DNA of 64,000 nt from Candidatus Manganitrophus morganii (GCA_021651055.1 JAJHOH010000001.1:1302001-1366000), one strand, 5' to 3'. Positions 1-9,094 are shown, counted from the stretch's first letter. Made by a program: numbers and translations. The notes: generated by a model from the letters alone, not told the origin.

Positions 1-488
1 ACTGCGCCCTGCCCCACCCGGTTGGGATCGACGGAGGTGATCGCCGGTCCGGGAATGACGGTAAATGGTTGAACACTCTGTACCGTTCCCAAGGGCGTGG
101 TGACTTTGATCAAGCCGGTCGTCGCTCCGCTGGGGACGGTAAAGACGATCGACGCATTCTCCGCCGAGAGGACCGTCGCCGGGGTGTCGTTGACGAAGAG
201 CTGATTCTCGGAGAGGGTCGTGCTGAAGCCCGAGCCGAGGATCGTCACCGTCGTGCCGACCGGGCCTTTCGTGGGAGAGAAGGAGACCAGTGTAAGCTCG
301 TCTGGATCGCCCTGCCGGATCGCCAAGAGATTTCCCACCGCATCGTATTCATAGAAGGCGACATTCCCCGCCGAATCCATCTCCGCCGCCAGCCGCCCCA
401 AGCTGTCGTAGAAGTAGCGCTGCTCGGCATGGGCGAGGGAGGTTAAAAGAAGTAGGGCTAGGGATGTAATCAGTAATTTAGGCATCAT
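1..488 (-). CDS. RHS/YD-repeat secreted protein with TIG domain (partial, runs off left edge)
   Basis: The reading frame is open on the minus strand from an ATG at 488 (a second ATG at 485) to the window edge, so only the N-terminal ~162 residues are present. A signal peptide (MPKLLITSLALLLLTSLAHA) is followed by two YD-type repeats (YFYDSLGRLAAEMDSAGN and FYEYDAVGNLLAIRQGD) and then a TIG/IPT immunoglobulin-like domain (SFSPTKGPVGTTVTILGSGF). A second TIG appears to begin at the edge (AITSVDPNRVGQGA). Such proteins are usually exported surface or filament proteins. It has the same orientation and domain vocabulary as the 2166-aa RHS gene to its right, so the two form a tandem RHS locus. The function beyond the domain class is unknown, and the missing C-terminus would carry any RHS core or toxin tip. 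Confidence 0.85.
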   Translation of the reverse strand, partial: MMPKLLITSLALLLLTSLAHAEQRYFYDSLGRLAAEMDSAGNVAFYEYDAVGNLLAIRQGDPDELTLVSFSPTKGPVGTTVTILGSGFSTTLSENQLFVNDTPATVLSAENASIVFTVPSGATTGLIKVTTPLGTVQSVQPFTVIPGPAITSVDPNRVGQGA

Positions 489-536
489 CGATTCAGAACA
501 TCACCAAAAACCATTAAGCTTTGAATAGCTTCCGTA

Positions 537-749
537 TCACTTCGAGAAGAGTTTCGCTATTGCCATTGCAATAGGAATTCCTATCAATAAGACAAACGCA
601 CATATCACCACGATAATTGTTACGGCAATTAAATCTTGCCTTGTAACTTTTGTCGAGGGTGGCGCTTCTTCCCAAGACTTCAATCTGTTAAACCATCTTA
701 TTCTCTCCCATGTGTCTTTTGATTTAATCTGATCCCATAGTTCTTTCAT
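537..749 (-). CDS. Small single-pass membrane protein, unknown function
   Basis: I place the start at ATG 749 (MKELWDQIKSKDTWERIRWF, 70 aa). A strong ribosome-binding sequence (GGAGGGAGG) lies three bases upstream. The longer in-frame reading from 881 joins this protein to a transposase relic and is probably an accident of a deletion. The N-terminal half is charged and the C-terminal half is one hydrophobic helix (IAVTIIVVICAFVLLIGIPIAMA truncated here: about residues 40-66). No family is recognised. It lies in the A+T-richer strip between two RHS genes. That is a typical place for orphan immunity or accessory genes, but nothing in the sequence proves such a role. Confidence 0.5.
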   Translation of the reverse strand: MKELWDQIKSKDTWERIRWFNRLKSWEEAPPSTKVTRQDLIAVTIIVVICAFVLLIGIPIAMAIAKLFSK

Positions 750-881
750 CGCCTCCCTCCCTTCCAGCTTCACGGAGGCTTCACGGTCGTATCGGTCCGT
801 GAAGATCTCCTGCCGGGATAAGCCCCGGTTCATCAGGTGGTAGTAGGCACCAGGAAACTCTATGCGAAGTGGACGGGACAT
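750..881 (-). pseudogene. 5' relic of a REP-associated tyrosine transposase (RAYT, Y1_Tnp family)
   Basis: The first ~35 codons read MSRPLRIEFPGAYYHLMNRG followed by LSRQEIFTDRYDRE. This is the characteristic N-terminus of RAYT/TnpA-REP single-strand transposases, including the first HUH-region strand. Homology stops abruptly after DRE, and the frame runs on into an unrelated small membrane protein. The HUH histidines, catalytic tyrosine and the rest of the ~200-aa enzyme are absent. An intact RBS-like AGGAGATGAAACG lies upstream. The relic matters because the window carries several palindromes with GTAG feet, the kind of element these enzymes act on. Confidence 0.75.
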
Positions 882-913
882 GTAAATCGTTTCATCTCCT
901 GTTCACCTTCGTA

Positions 914-933
914 ATGGCTAAAAGTTGAGCCAT
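914..933. repeat. Short hairpin upstream of the RAYT relic
   Basis: ATGGCT and AGCCAT arms (6 bp) are separated by 8 bases, about 30-50 bases upstream of the RAYT relic start. It may be a remnant of the end of the mobile unit. It is short enough that chance is possible, and there is no U-tract to make it a terminator. Confidence 0.3.
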
Positions 934-998
934 GAGCAGACTTGACCTCTTCTTGACCCCTTCTCTACACGGACTCCGGTCCCTCGACACTGCAACAA

Positions 999-1229
999 TT
1001 ATTTGAAAAACCGTTTATCTTTGGCAAACCGCCTGTCAATTTTCCAACCTATATAGCAAATGATCAACCAGTAGATGAGTATACGAGTACCGCCAAAGAG
1101 ATTTTGAATGATCTCATTATGCGGGTATATCTCTCTAAGAGAATAGGGGATACCCATCGAGACGATAACGCCAAGAGCCGCTATAACATCCCATTTAGTT
1201 ACCACACGTTTAAGGTTATCAGTAGCCAT
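999..1229 (-). CDS. Small two-helix membrane protein directly downstream of the RHS gene (candidate immunity protein)
   Basis: 76 aa. Two hydrophobic segments are visible, about residues 15-30 (VIAALGVIVSMGIPYSL) and 49-62 (ILIYWLIICYIGW), with a basic C-terminus (KIDRRFAKDKRFFK). It starts only two bases after the stop of the 2166-aa RHS protein on the same strand, so the two are almost certainly co-transcribed and translationally coupled. The base composition is A+T-rich like the RHS tip and unlike the RHS body. In polymorphic-toxin loci the gene in this position usually encodes the cognate immunity protein. That role is inference from position, since I recognise no immunity family. Confidence 0.6.
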   Translation of the reverse strand: MATDNLKRVVTKWDVIAALGVIVSMGIPYSLREIYPHNEIIQNLFGGTRILIYWLIICYIGWKIDRRFAKDKRFFK

Positions 1230-1231
1230 TT

Positions 1232-4200
1232 TTATTTCCTTCCGCCTAGTAAATATAATTCCTTTCGATGGACGAAATCATAAATGTCTTCACCCAAGCT
1301 TTGACCTCTTAGCCGCTCATAAGTTTGATTAATAGCTGCTCCAACCTCTATCCCACCAACAAATGACAGTGCGAGTGGAAATACAATTGGTCCAGTTGAG
1401 GTCTGAGCAATAGTTAACCCTAGTGTAAATGTTTGGACTCCACCTAATGCCTGAACTCCTTCAAGTGTAAAACCAAATGATGAACGAATATATTCTGGGA
1501 TTTCAACCCCTGCTCCCGTCAGTATTGCAGCAATAAAGCCTTCTGCTATCCTTGCACCAATCGCAGCTTCCTCGGCTGTTTGTGAAGAGATTAATGGGTA
1601 AATAACTCGAGCAGCATACTCCACAATGAGAAGCCCCCAAGGATCTCTATATCGCAAGGAATTACCTTTTACATAGCTATACAAGTTAAGATCTTCCCCA
1701 AGTAAACCAATAGGATCCTCACTAATAAATCTTTTCAACATTGTGCTATAAGACCGTGCCCGATAATAATAAATTCCTGTTCCGTCATTCTCCCTTCCGG
1801 TATATTGGTATGAGTTGGAAGATATGCCAGAGTTAATTGTCTTTCCAAATGCCTCATAGGAATAAAATATTGTTACTGCTCCACCCACATCAGTTAATGT
1901 CGATGTACTTCCCAAGGCATCAGCGTGAAAGTACTCATTAATACTTCCCTGCCGAATAAAGGGCTCATCAATGTTCAAGCTCCTCACATAAGTCGCTCCT
2001 ACCGCTCCTCTACCAATCTCCGAGATGATATCCTCTCTATCATACTGGTGTTGTTCACTTGCTCCATTGATAGTTTTGCTAATCCTTCTCCCCAGCACAT
2101 CATACTCAAAGCTCGCCGAAACACCCGGTCCGGCAATCCCCACCAACCGATTCCTTGCATCCCAAGTGTAAGTCGTCATCCCACCCGCATTGGTCTGACT
2201 GATTAGATTTCCATTCGCATCATAGACGAGATTCGGCGTGCCTGCATTGAACTGAATCTGCTCATTCGCCGCATCATACGCCGCCTGCACCGCCTCCGGC
2301 AGCGGCGCTTCCGGACCCAGCCTTCCGATGCGAATCCGGTTTCCCGCCGCATCATATGTATAGGTCAGGTCCTCAATCACCGAAGTCGGCCCGTCATGAA
2401 AGATCCGGGTGAGGCGGCCGGCAAGATCATACGTATAGCTGGTGTTTGTCCCATTCGGATAAGTGAGCGAAGTCCTTCGCCCCGCATCATCGTAACCGAG
2501 CCCCACCACCTGTGTCCCCTGGCTCACCTGCGTCAACCGGGAGTTTGCATCATACCCGTACTCCACAGGCGCCCCGCCGTTGACGACCATCGCCGTCCGC
2601 CGCCCCAGCGCATCGTACTGGTACTCCACCTTCCCCTGCTTCGTGATCTCGCTGACCAGCCGGTCCAAGGTGTCATAGCCGAAATCAATCGTCCCGGAGA
2701 GGGTATCTTCAATCGAGGCAAGTCTTCCCGCCAGATCATAAAGCGACTTCACTTGAGCACCGTCGGCAAATTGAGTGAAGACCCTTCGCTTGAGTGGATC
2801 GTAGCTGTACTCCGTCACCTGGTTTTTCCGGTCGGTGAAGCGGATGAGGTTGCCGTTGAGATCATAGGCATACCGCTCCAGCCGATTCAGCGGATCGGTC
2901 CGCGTCTCCAGACGATCCATGACGTCGTAGTTGTAGCGGGTCGTCTGGTTCTTCGCGTCGGTGACGGTAAGGAGATTACCGTTGCCGTCGTAGGCAAACT
3001 GCGTCTGGCCGGACAGGGCATCGGTGATCCGGGTCACGCGGTTGAGGCCGTCGTAGGTGAATTGCGTGCTGTTGCCGTTCGGGTCAGTCATCGAGGTGAG
3101 CCGGCCCGCGATGTCATACTCCCGTTTGGTGACGTTGCCGAGCGGATCGATTACGCTCACCAGGTTTCCGAGGAAGTCATATGCAAACGTCGTCGTATGA
3201 GTGAGCGGGTCGGTCACGGTGATCGGCTGTCCCGCGGCGTTGTAGGTCATCGTGGTCGTCTTCGTCATCGGGTCTCTAACGGTGAGAAGATTTCCCTTGG
3301 GGTCATACGTAAAAGTCGTCGTCTGATCGAGCGGGTCGGTCAGCGTCGCCAATTTATTAAACGCCGGCTCATAAGTAAACCGGGTCACACTCCCCGCCGG
3401 ATCGGTGACGCCCGAGACATTGCCGTTGGCGTCGTAAGCATATCGGGTGGTCCGCCCCGCCGGGTCGGTCGTGGAGAGGAGGAAATTGGTCCCCTGAGCG
3501 CGCTCAAATCGGGTCACCCGTCCTGCCGCATCGGTCAGCTCTGCCAGATAGCCGGAAGAGCTGAAACGATACGAAGTGGGGTTTCCCTCCGGATCGACGA
3601 CGATCGCCTGGGTCACCAGATAGTCGGCCGGTCCGGGCCTCGCCACACGGACAATGCAGGCCCCCTCCGACGAGGCCGGGACACCGGGATCGAGAAAGAC
3701 CACCCCAGCCGGACAGCGGGAAGTGGGGCCGGGAGAGAAAAGATTCGCGGGGACTTCCAATAAGGCCTGGCCGTCCGGTCCAAAGTAGCGGTATTGATAG
3801 ACCCCTCCGTCGGCATTGATCTGACGGATGACCCGATTGCTCGGACCATACTCATTGGTTAAATAAGTGATCCCCCGGGCGTCGGTCAGGGTGATCATCC
3901 GGTTGTCGGTATCGTAGGTGTAACGGGTGATCCCCCCCTCCGGATCGATGACGCTGATCAAATTTCCAGCACTGTTATATCCATATTGGACTCGCCGGCC
4001 GAGCGGGTCGAGAATGGAGGCGATCCGATTGCTGTCGTAGCGGAACTCGATCTCTTTTCCTCCCAACGCAACGATTCGCAAAAGCCGCGCGCCGGCATCC
4101 CGGATCAGATCAAGCGCATTGCCGTTTCGATCTTCGATTCGGGTCAGATGGCCGATCGAGGAGAAAAACCACTTCGTTCCATCTTTAAAGCGAAGCAGCC

Positions 4201-7200
4201 GGGCGCCGCCCGATTGCGGGGTGATCACCGCCCCCTTTAACGACGGGTTTTTGTCGTTGGTGAACGTGCCGTCGGGATTCCTCGAGAAGGGGGAGCGGCT
4301 GTCGTTCCCCTGGATGAGGATTAAGGCATCGGGCGATCCGCCGCGGAGGAACAGCCGAGGGTTGTAACTATGAGCGGTCCCGGGGCCGAAGGGAAAGTCG
4401 GTTTGGGACCGACGTCGGGAGGTGTAGTACCGGGTAAAGACAACCGGAATCGGACCGGGTAAAACCATGTCGGTCTTTTCCATCTCGAACATCCCGTTGG
4501 CGAGGTTGACCGGATCGTTCGCTTCAACCTTCTCATCGGGGGTCTGTTTGTCGTCCTCCACCGGGACCACCACGAGGGGGAAGGTGGCGCCGCAGCAGAA
4601 CTTGGGGATGCCGACCCCCGGATCGGAGACAATCTGCCGCCCGTCGGAGGAGACGGTCCCCTTGCCGAACGTCTTCCACTGATGCGAGTTCGGGTCGGGA
4701 TGCGGCTCTTCATCATAGTAGAAAAGATCGAGCTTTGTGCCGGGGGGAAGATCGGCCTCGTTCGGGTACTTCACAGGGATCGGCAGGGTCGGGATTCCCC
4801 CGCCCGGCTTGAAGAAATGGAACATGTAGACCGTCATCACCGCCTGCCCCGGCGAGAGGGCGGGAGGCGGCAGCGGCAGCCGGTCGATCGGAACCGCCGT
4901 CACCGCAATCTTGGTGTTCGGCTGGCCGTCCCACCCGATGATTTGAACCCCGGTCGGAACACGAAGCTCAAAGTGAGGGATATCGGGATCGGTGACGATC
5001 ACCTCTTGGCTCGAATTCAGTAGGGTTACATGCGTTGTGTCGATCTCATGCAGATAGACCGGATAGGGAAGGCGGTTGCTCACCCCCGTTTGTAAATGAA
5101 CCTGGACCGGCAGATCGATCGGATAGGTGACGGTGTCGGTCGTCGCCGGCGTGCCGTCAATCAAGAGGACCTGATCGCCCGCCGGAATGCTCGAGAAGAA
5201 GAAATTCCCCGCCGCGTCGGTGAGAACCGAATTGGTCCCATGCTTCACCTCGATGTTTTCGAGGGGGCGTCCCGTCTGGGAGGAGAAGACCTGGCCGGAG
5301 AGGGTCGTCATCCCCGCCGCCGTGACCTGCAGGGTGAAGCTCGCCTCCCGAACGATGATCTGATCGTCGATCTCGGCCTGACCGCGCACCGTAATTGGAT
5401 AGGCCCCCACCGCCAGCGCCGAGGGAACAAAGAGGTTCAGATAAGAGGGCTGAGCGAGACTCCCGACCGAAGGGGAGAAGGAGCCGACCACGCCGGTTGG
5501 AAGCGGGGTTGCCGAGAAGGCGACCCACCCTTCGAACGGGACCGCTCCCTCTCCGGTGAGCTGAATCTTTACCGCCACCTGCTCTCCCTGGACCACGCTG
5601 ATCATCTGCGGCGCCGCCGCCATCGAGAAATCTTCAGAGAGGGTGACCGTGAACGGCGCGCTCGACGCACTCCCGGCGGGGGTCGTCACCGTGACCGGCC
5701 CGGTCGTCGCCCCCTGCGGGACCGTCGTCGTGATCTGCGTGGCGGTCGCCGAGGTGACGATCGCCGCGGTGCCGTTGAACGAGAGGGAATTGTTCGAGGG
5801 GGTCGGATCGAAATGTAATCCGGCGATCGTGACCGCGGTGCCGATCGGCCCGGTCGCCGGCGAGATCGATGAGATCACCGGGAGCGGCGGCCTTGCGTCG
5901 AGGGCCATTTCGTCGGGAAGACTGTCGGCCTCCCCGTCATTCACCACCAGATGGATCAGATAGATCCCCGGCAGATCGGGGGTCAACGTCGGGGTCGATG
6001 TGGTCGGTGCGACCAGGGCGGCAGTGCTTCCGCTCGGAGCAGAGAAGATCGTCCAGAGATAGGTCAACGAATCGTTGTTGGCGTCGTGGCTCCCGCTCCC
6101 ATTGAGTTGGACCGGATCGCCGACGCGACCGAATTGGTCCGCCCCGGCATCGGCCACCGGCGGATCGTTGACGGAAATGACGACGAGAGAGTCGGGAGGG
6201 CTGTCGGCCAGGCCGTCATTGACGATGAGGCGGATGACGTAATCGCCGCTGCGGTCGGCGGTGAAGGTCGGCGAGACGGTCGCCGGGTGGGTCAGCGTCG
6301 CGCCGCTTCCGGCGGGGATGGAGACGAAGTTCCAGAGATAAGTCAAAGCATCGCCGTCGGGATCGAAGGAACCCGACCCGTTGAGGGTGACGACGTTCCC
6401 CTTTTGAACCGTCTGATCGGGGCCCGCATTCGCCGTCGGTGCGGCGTTGGGGATGGCGGCGACGACCACCACGATATCGACGGCGCTCTGGACAATGCCG
6501 TCGGAGACGATCAGTTGAATGACATACTCCCCGGAGAGGTCGGCCGTGAAGGCCGGAGAGACGGTTGTCGAATCGGCCAGCACCGCCGTGCTTCCTGTCG
6601 GAAGAGAGACGAACCGCCAGTCGTAGGTGAGGGGATCGCCGTCCGGATCGGACGATCCGCTTCCGTCCAACGTCACCAGGCTCCCCGTCGCCACGCTCTG
6701 GTCCGGCCCCGCATGGGCGACCGGCGGATTGTTCGGCGGCGCCGCGGTCACCACCATTTCGTCGGGGGGGCTGTCGGCCTGCCCATCGTTGACGATCAGG
6801 CGGACCGTATAGACTCCCGGCAGATCGGCGGTGAAGGTCGGCCGGACGGCAGTGGGACTGGAAAAGACGGCGGCGCTCCCCGCCGGACGGCTGATGAACT
6901 CCCAATGATAGGTGATCAAATCCCCGTCCGGATCAAACGAGGTACTCCCGTCGAGCGTGACCAAGGCGCCGGCGGTCACCTGCTGATCGGGTCCGGCGTT
7001 CGCCGTCGGCGGGGTGTTGGGTCGGGTTGCAATGATAACTACCTCGTCGGCGGGGCTGTTGAGCATTCCATCGTTTACGACCAGACTGATCCGGTAGGTC
7101 CCGTCGACATCGGCGGTGAACGTCGGCCGGACGGCGCCGGAAGCGCTCAGCGCGGCGGCGCTCCCCGCCGGTTTTTCGGTCATCGTCCACTGGTACGTCA

Positions 7201-7732
7201 ACATCTCCCCGTCGGGATCGGAAGAGAGGCTTCCGTCGAGGGTGACCAGACTTCCCGTGACGACATTCTGATCCGGCCCGGCATGGGCGATCGGCGCCCG
7301 ATTGTCGCCGATGCCCGAAATCGTCACGGTAATGTAGCTGCCTGGGGCGCTATTCAGCCGGACTTCGAGGGTATTCGAGGCCGAAAGATTGATCGTCTTT
7401 TCGATGATCGCGGTGGTTTTTGAAAACGCATTGGGGGAAACCACCTCGACCCCGTTGATGAACACCCGTCCGCTGGAGACGGCATCTTCGATGGCGACCC
7501 GATTCGAGGTGGTATTCGGGTTGCCGTTGACGATATGTAGGGTGTAGGGGGCGACGACCTGGGCAGGGACGGTTACGGTTCGTGTGTAGACGGTGGTCGG
7601 CCCGGAGGTGCGGGTGAATTGTTCGGGGCCGAAGAGGATCTGAGAGGAATTTTGGGCGATCGAAGAGAGCGGGAAGAGAACAAGAAGTGCAAGAACACCG
7701 ATCAAAGTGAGGGGAAACCGGGCCGCCTTCAT
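1232..7732 (-). CDS. Giant exported RHS-repeat protein with PKD repeats, TIG and variable C-terminal tip
   Basis: 2166 aa, start ATG 7732 with AGGAGACGG upstream. The signal peptide covers about residues 1-27. A beta-rich N-terminal region (30-143) is followed by five PKD repeats (about 145-610, each opening with A-x-AGPDQ), a TIG/IPT domain (ISSISPATGPIGTAVTIAGL, about 615-700), a further Ig-like region and a carboxypeptidase-regulatory-like domain (TTLSGQVFSSQTGRPLENIE). Then come a DUF6531-like RHS opening (NLANGMFEMEKTDMVLPGP), a long YD-repeat barrel (about 1100-1930) and the RHS core signature (YTGRENDGTGIYYYRARSYS ... DPWGL). The last ~132 residues after DPWGL form a distinct tip with no recognised toxin fold. 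The YD barrel normally encapsulates the tip and is autocleaved near the core motif. The tip DNA is A+T-richer than the barrel DNA, the usual sign of tip exchange. The gene is followed immediately by a small membrane-protein gene. Confidence 0.93.
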   Translation of the reverse strand: MKAARFPLTLIGVLALLVLFPLSSIAQNSSQILFGPEQFTRTSGPTTVYTRTVTVPAQVVAPYTLHIVNGNPNTTSNRVAIEDAVSSGRVFINGVEVVSPNAFSKTTAIIEKTINLSASNTLEVRLNSAPGSYITVTISGIGDNRAPIAHAGPDQNVVTGSLVTLDGSLSSDPDGEMLTYQWTMTEKPAGSAAALSASGAVRPTFTADVDGTYRISLVVNDGMLNSPADEVVIIATRPNTPPTANAGPDQQVTAGALVTLDGSTSFDPDGDLITYHWEFISRPAGSAAVFSSPTAVRPTFTADLPGVYTVRLIVNDGQADSPPDEMVVTAAPPNNPPVAHAGPDQSVATGSLVTLDGSGSSDPDGDPLTYDWRFVSLPTGSTAVLADSTTVSPAFTADLSGEYVIQLIVSDGIVQSAVDIVVVVAAIPNAAPTANAGPDQTVQKGNVVTLNGSGSFDPDGDALTYLWNFVSIPAGSGATLTHPATVSPTFTADRSGDYVIRLIVNDGLADSPPDSLVVISVNDPPVADAGADQFGRVGDPVQLNGSGSHDANNDSLTYLWTIFSAPSGSTAALVAPTTSTPTLTPDLPGIYLIHLVVNDGEADSLPDEMALDARPPLPVISSISPATGPIGTAVTIAGLHFDPTPSNNSLSFNGTAAIVTSATATQITTTVPQGATTGPVTVTTPAGSASSAPFTVTLSEDFSMAAAPQMISVVQGEQVAVKIQLTGEGAVPFEGWVAFSATPLPTGVVGSFSPSVGSLAQPSYLNLFVPSALAVGAYPITVRGQAEIDDQIIVREASFTLQVTAAGMTTLSGQVFSSQTGRPLENIEVKHGTNSVLTDAAGNFFFSSIPAGDQVLLIDGTPATTDTVTYPIDLPVQVHLQTGVSNRLPYPVYLHEIDTTHVTLLNSSQEVIVTDPDIPHFELRVPTGVQIIGWDGQPNTKIAVTAVPIDRLPLPPPALSPGQAVMTVYMFHFFKPGGGIPTLPIPVKYPNEADLPPGTKLDLFYYDEEPHPDPNSHQWKTFGKGTVSSDGRQIVSDPGVGIPKFCCGATFPLVVVPVEDDKQTPDEKVEANDPVNLANGMFEMEKTDMVLPGPIPVVFTRYYTSRRRSQTDFPFGPGTAHSYNPRLFLRGGSPDALILIQGNDSRSPFSRNPDGTFTNDKNPSLKGAVITPQSGGARLLRFKDGTKWFFSSIGHLTRIEDRNGNALDLIRDAGARLLRIVALGGKEIEFRYDSNRIASILDPLGRRVQYGYNSAGNLISVIDPEGGITRYTYDTDNRMITLTDARGITYLTNEYGPSNRVIRQINADGGVYQYRYFGPDGQALLEVPANLFSPGPTSRCPAGVVFLDPGVPASSEGACIVRVARPGPADYLVTQAIVVDPEGNPTSYRFSSSGYLAELTDAAGRVTRFERAQGTNFLLSTTDPAGRTTRYAYDANGNVSGVTDPAGSVTRFTYEPAFNKLATLTDPLDQTTTFTYDPKGNLLTVRDPMTKTTTMTYNAAGQPITVTDPLTHTTTFAYDFLGNLVSVIDPLGNVTKREYDIAGRLTSMTDPNGNSTQFTYDGLNRVTRITDALSGQTQFAYDGNGNLLTVTDAKNQTTRYNYDVMDRLETRTDPLNRLERYAYDLNGNLIRFTDRKNQVTEYSYDPLKRRVFTQFADGAQVKSLYDLAGRLASIEDTLSGTIDFGYDTLDRLVSEITKQGKVEYQYDALGRRTAMVVNGGAPVEYGYDANSRLTQVSQGTQVVGLGYDDAGRRTSLTYPNGTNTSYTYDLAGRLTRIFHDGPTSVIEDLTYTYDAAGNRIRIGRLGPEAPLPEAVQAAYDAANEQIQFNAGTPNLVYDANGNLISQTNAGGMTTYTWDARNRLVGIAGPGVSASFEYDVLGRRISKTINGASEQHQYDREDIISEIGRGAVGATYVRSLNIDEPFIRQGSINEYFHADALGSTSTLTDVGGAVTIFYSYEAFGKTINSGISSNSYQYTGRENDGTGIYYYRARSYSTMLKRFISEDPIGLLGEDLNLYSYVKGNSLRYRDPWGLLIVEYAARVIYPLISSQTAEEAAIGARIAEGFIAAILTGAGVEIPEYIRSSFGFTLEGVQALGGVQTFTLGLTIAQTSTGPIVFPLALSFVGGIEVGAAINQTYERLRGQSLGEDIYDFVHRKELYLLGGRK

Positions 7733-7954
7733 CCGTCTCCTGAAGAGAACCGGAAACCCCGCTCATGTTCCAGAAGGGGATATTCCGGATTAAGATGCAG
7801 CTTGCCGGGCTACTTTATCAAAAGCCATTTAATTGTCAATCAGAAAAACTAAGTAAAATAAATCAGGTGAGAATACAGAAAATTATTGACCCAAGTAAAT
7901 CCATGGTGAAATCGATTCGAATTGTAATGTCGCTCCGCCTTCCAGGAACCACCT

Positions 7955-7986
7955 TAAAAAATAAAAGCGGGAGGAAACCTCCCGCT
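7955..7986 (-). terminator. Rho-independent terminator of apbC/mrp
   Basis: A perfect 9-bp stem AGCGGGAGG / CCTCCCGCT with a 3-base loop lies just past the apbC stop in the minus direction. On the minus strand it is followed by TTTTATTTTTTAAGG, a good U-tract. Confidence 0.85.
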
Positions 7987-8020
7987 TCGTATAAAAAAAT
8001 GAACCTGTCCCTAACCGGCG

Positions 8021-9094
8021 TTACTGAATAATCGTCAGCTTAATCTCATTCGAATTCCGCACCGAAATCAGCCCTGCCAGTGTCTTCGCAATATTCATGA
8101 ACGCCTGGGCCTGAGGAGATTTCGGGTTGGCCACCACGATCGGCATGCCGGTGTCTCCCCCTTCTCGAATGGCGGGATCGATCGGGACCTCTCCCAAGAA
8201 GGAAACCCCCAGCTTCTCGGCCGCCAGCTTTCCGCCGCCGCGGCTGAAGATCTCGGTCTTCTCATGGCAATGCGGACATTCGAAGAAGCTCATGTTCTCG
8301 ACGATCCCGAGGACCGGCACATGAACCTTCTGGAACATCGCCAAGCCCTTTTTGGAATCAAGCAGCGCGACCTCCTGCGGGGTCGTGACGATGACCGCCC
8401 CGGTCAGCGGTACCAGCTGCGCGATGGAAAGCTGCGCGTCGCCGGTCCCCGGCGGAAGATCGACCAGGAGATAATCGAGATCCCCCCAAATCACATCTCT
8501 CAAGAACTGCATGATGGCGCCGTGGACCATCGGCCCCCGCCAGATCATCGGGGTATCGTCCGGGACAAAGAAGGCCATCGAGATCAGCTTCACCCCATGG
8601 CTTTCGGCCGGCAAGAGCTTCTCCCCCTCCGGCTTCGGAGGAGACTTGATCCCCATCATCAACGGAACGTTCGGACCGTAGATGTCGGCATCCATCAATC
8701 CCACCCGGGCGCCGGTCTGCGCCAGGGCCACCGCCAGATTGACGCTGACGGTCGATTTGCCGACCCCCCCTTTGCCGCTGCTGATCGCGATCGTATTCTT
8801 CACCCCCGGGATGAAATTCTCTTTCACCTGGCTCTTTCCGGCGGTCACATTGGCGGTGTAGTTGACGTCGATCTTGCCGACCTCCGGAACGTGTTGCCGC
8901 AACGCCTTCTCGGCGCGGTGGGTGATCTCATCCTTCAGCGGGCAGGCGGGGGTCGTCAGGACGACGGTGAAGGAAACATTGTTCCCATCCACCTGAACCT
9001 CTTTGACCATGTTCAAGGTAACGATGTCCTTGAACAACTCCGGCTCAATCACATGACTGAGCGCTTTCATCACCCTCTCTTCGGTAATTGCCAT
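8021..9094 (-). CDS. apbC: Mrp/NBP35-family ATPase, iron-sulfur cluster carrier
   Basis: 357 aa. The N-terminal MIP18/DUF59 domain (about 1-80, VMKALSHVIEPELFKDIVTL) is followed by a deviant P-loop (ISSGKGGVGKSTVSVNLAVA, about residue 107) and the DADIYGPNVPLMMG switch. The C-terminal CPHC pair (FFECPHCHEKTEIF) would bind the bridging Fe-S cluster of the dimer. These are the features of ApbC/Mrp, a cytoplasmic scaffold and carrier that passes [4Fe-4S] clusters to apo-enzymes using ATP. Length is normal. It is last in a minus-strand run behind the bS22-like miniprotein and ends at a clear hairpin terminator. Confidence 0.95.
   Translation of the reverse strand: MAITEERVMKALSHVIEPELFKDIVTLNMVKEVQVDGNNVSFTVVLTTPACPLKDEITHRAEKALRQHVPEVGKIDVNYTANVTAGKSQVKENFIPGVKNTIAISSGKGGVGKSTVSVNLAVALAQTGARVGLMDADIYGPNVPLMMGIKSPPKPEGEKLLPAESHGVKLISMAFFVPDDTPMIWRGPMVHGAIMQFLRDVIWGDLDYLLVDLPPGTGDAQLSIAQLVPLTGAVIVTTPQEVALLDSKKGLAMFQKVHVPVLGIVENMSFFECPHCHEKTEIFSRGGGKLAAEKLGVSFLGEVPIDPAIREGGDTGMPIVVANPKSPQAQAFMNIAKTLAGLISVRNSNEIKLTIIQ

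Noticed and set aside
2396-7423. Long plus-strand frames opposite the RHS gene (455 and 490 codons)
   Set aside because: They are Arg/Gly-rich shadows created by G+C-rich codons of the opposite strand, with no RBS and no domain.
7765-8031. 88-codon plus-strand frame
   Set aside because: It runs through the apbC terminator and into the apbC 3' end antisense; its composition is not protein-like.
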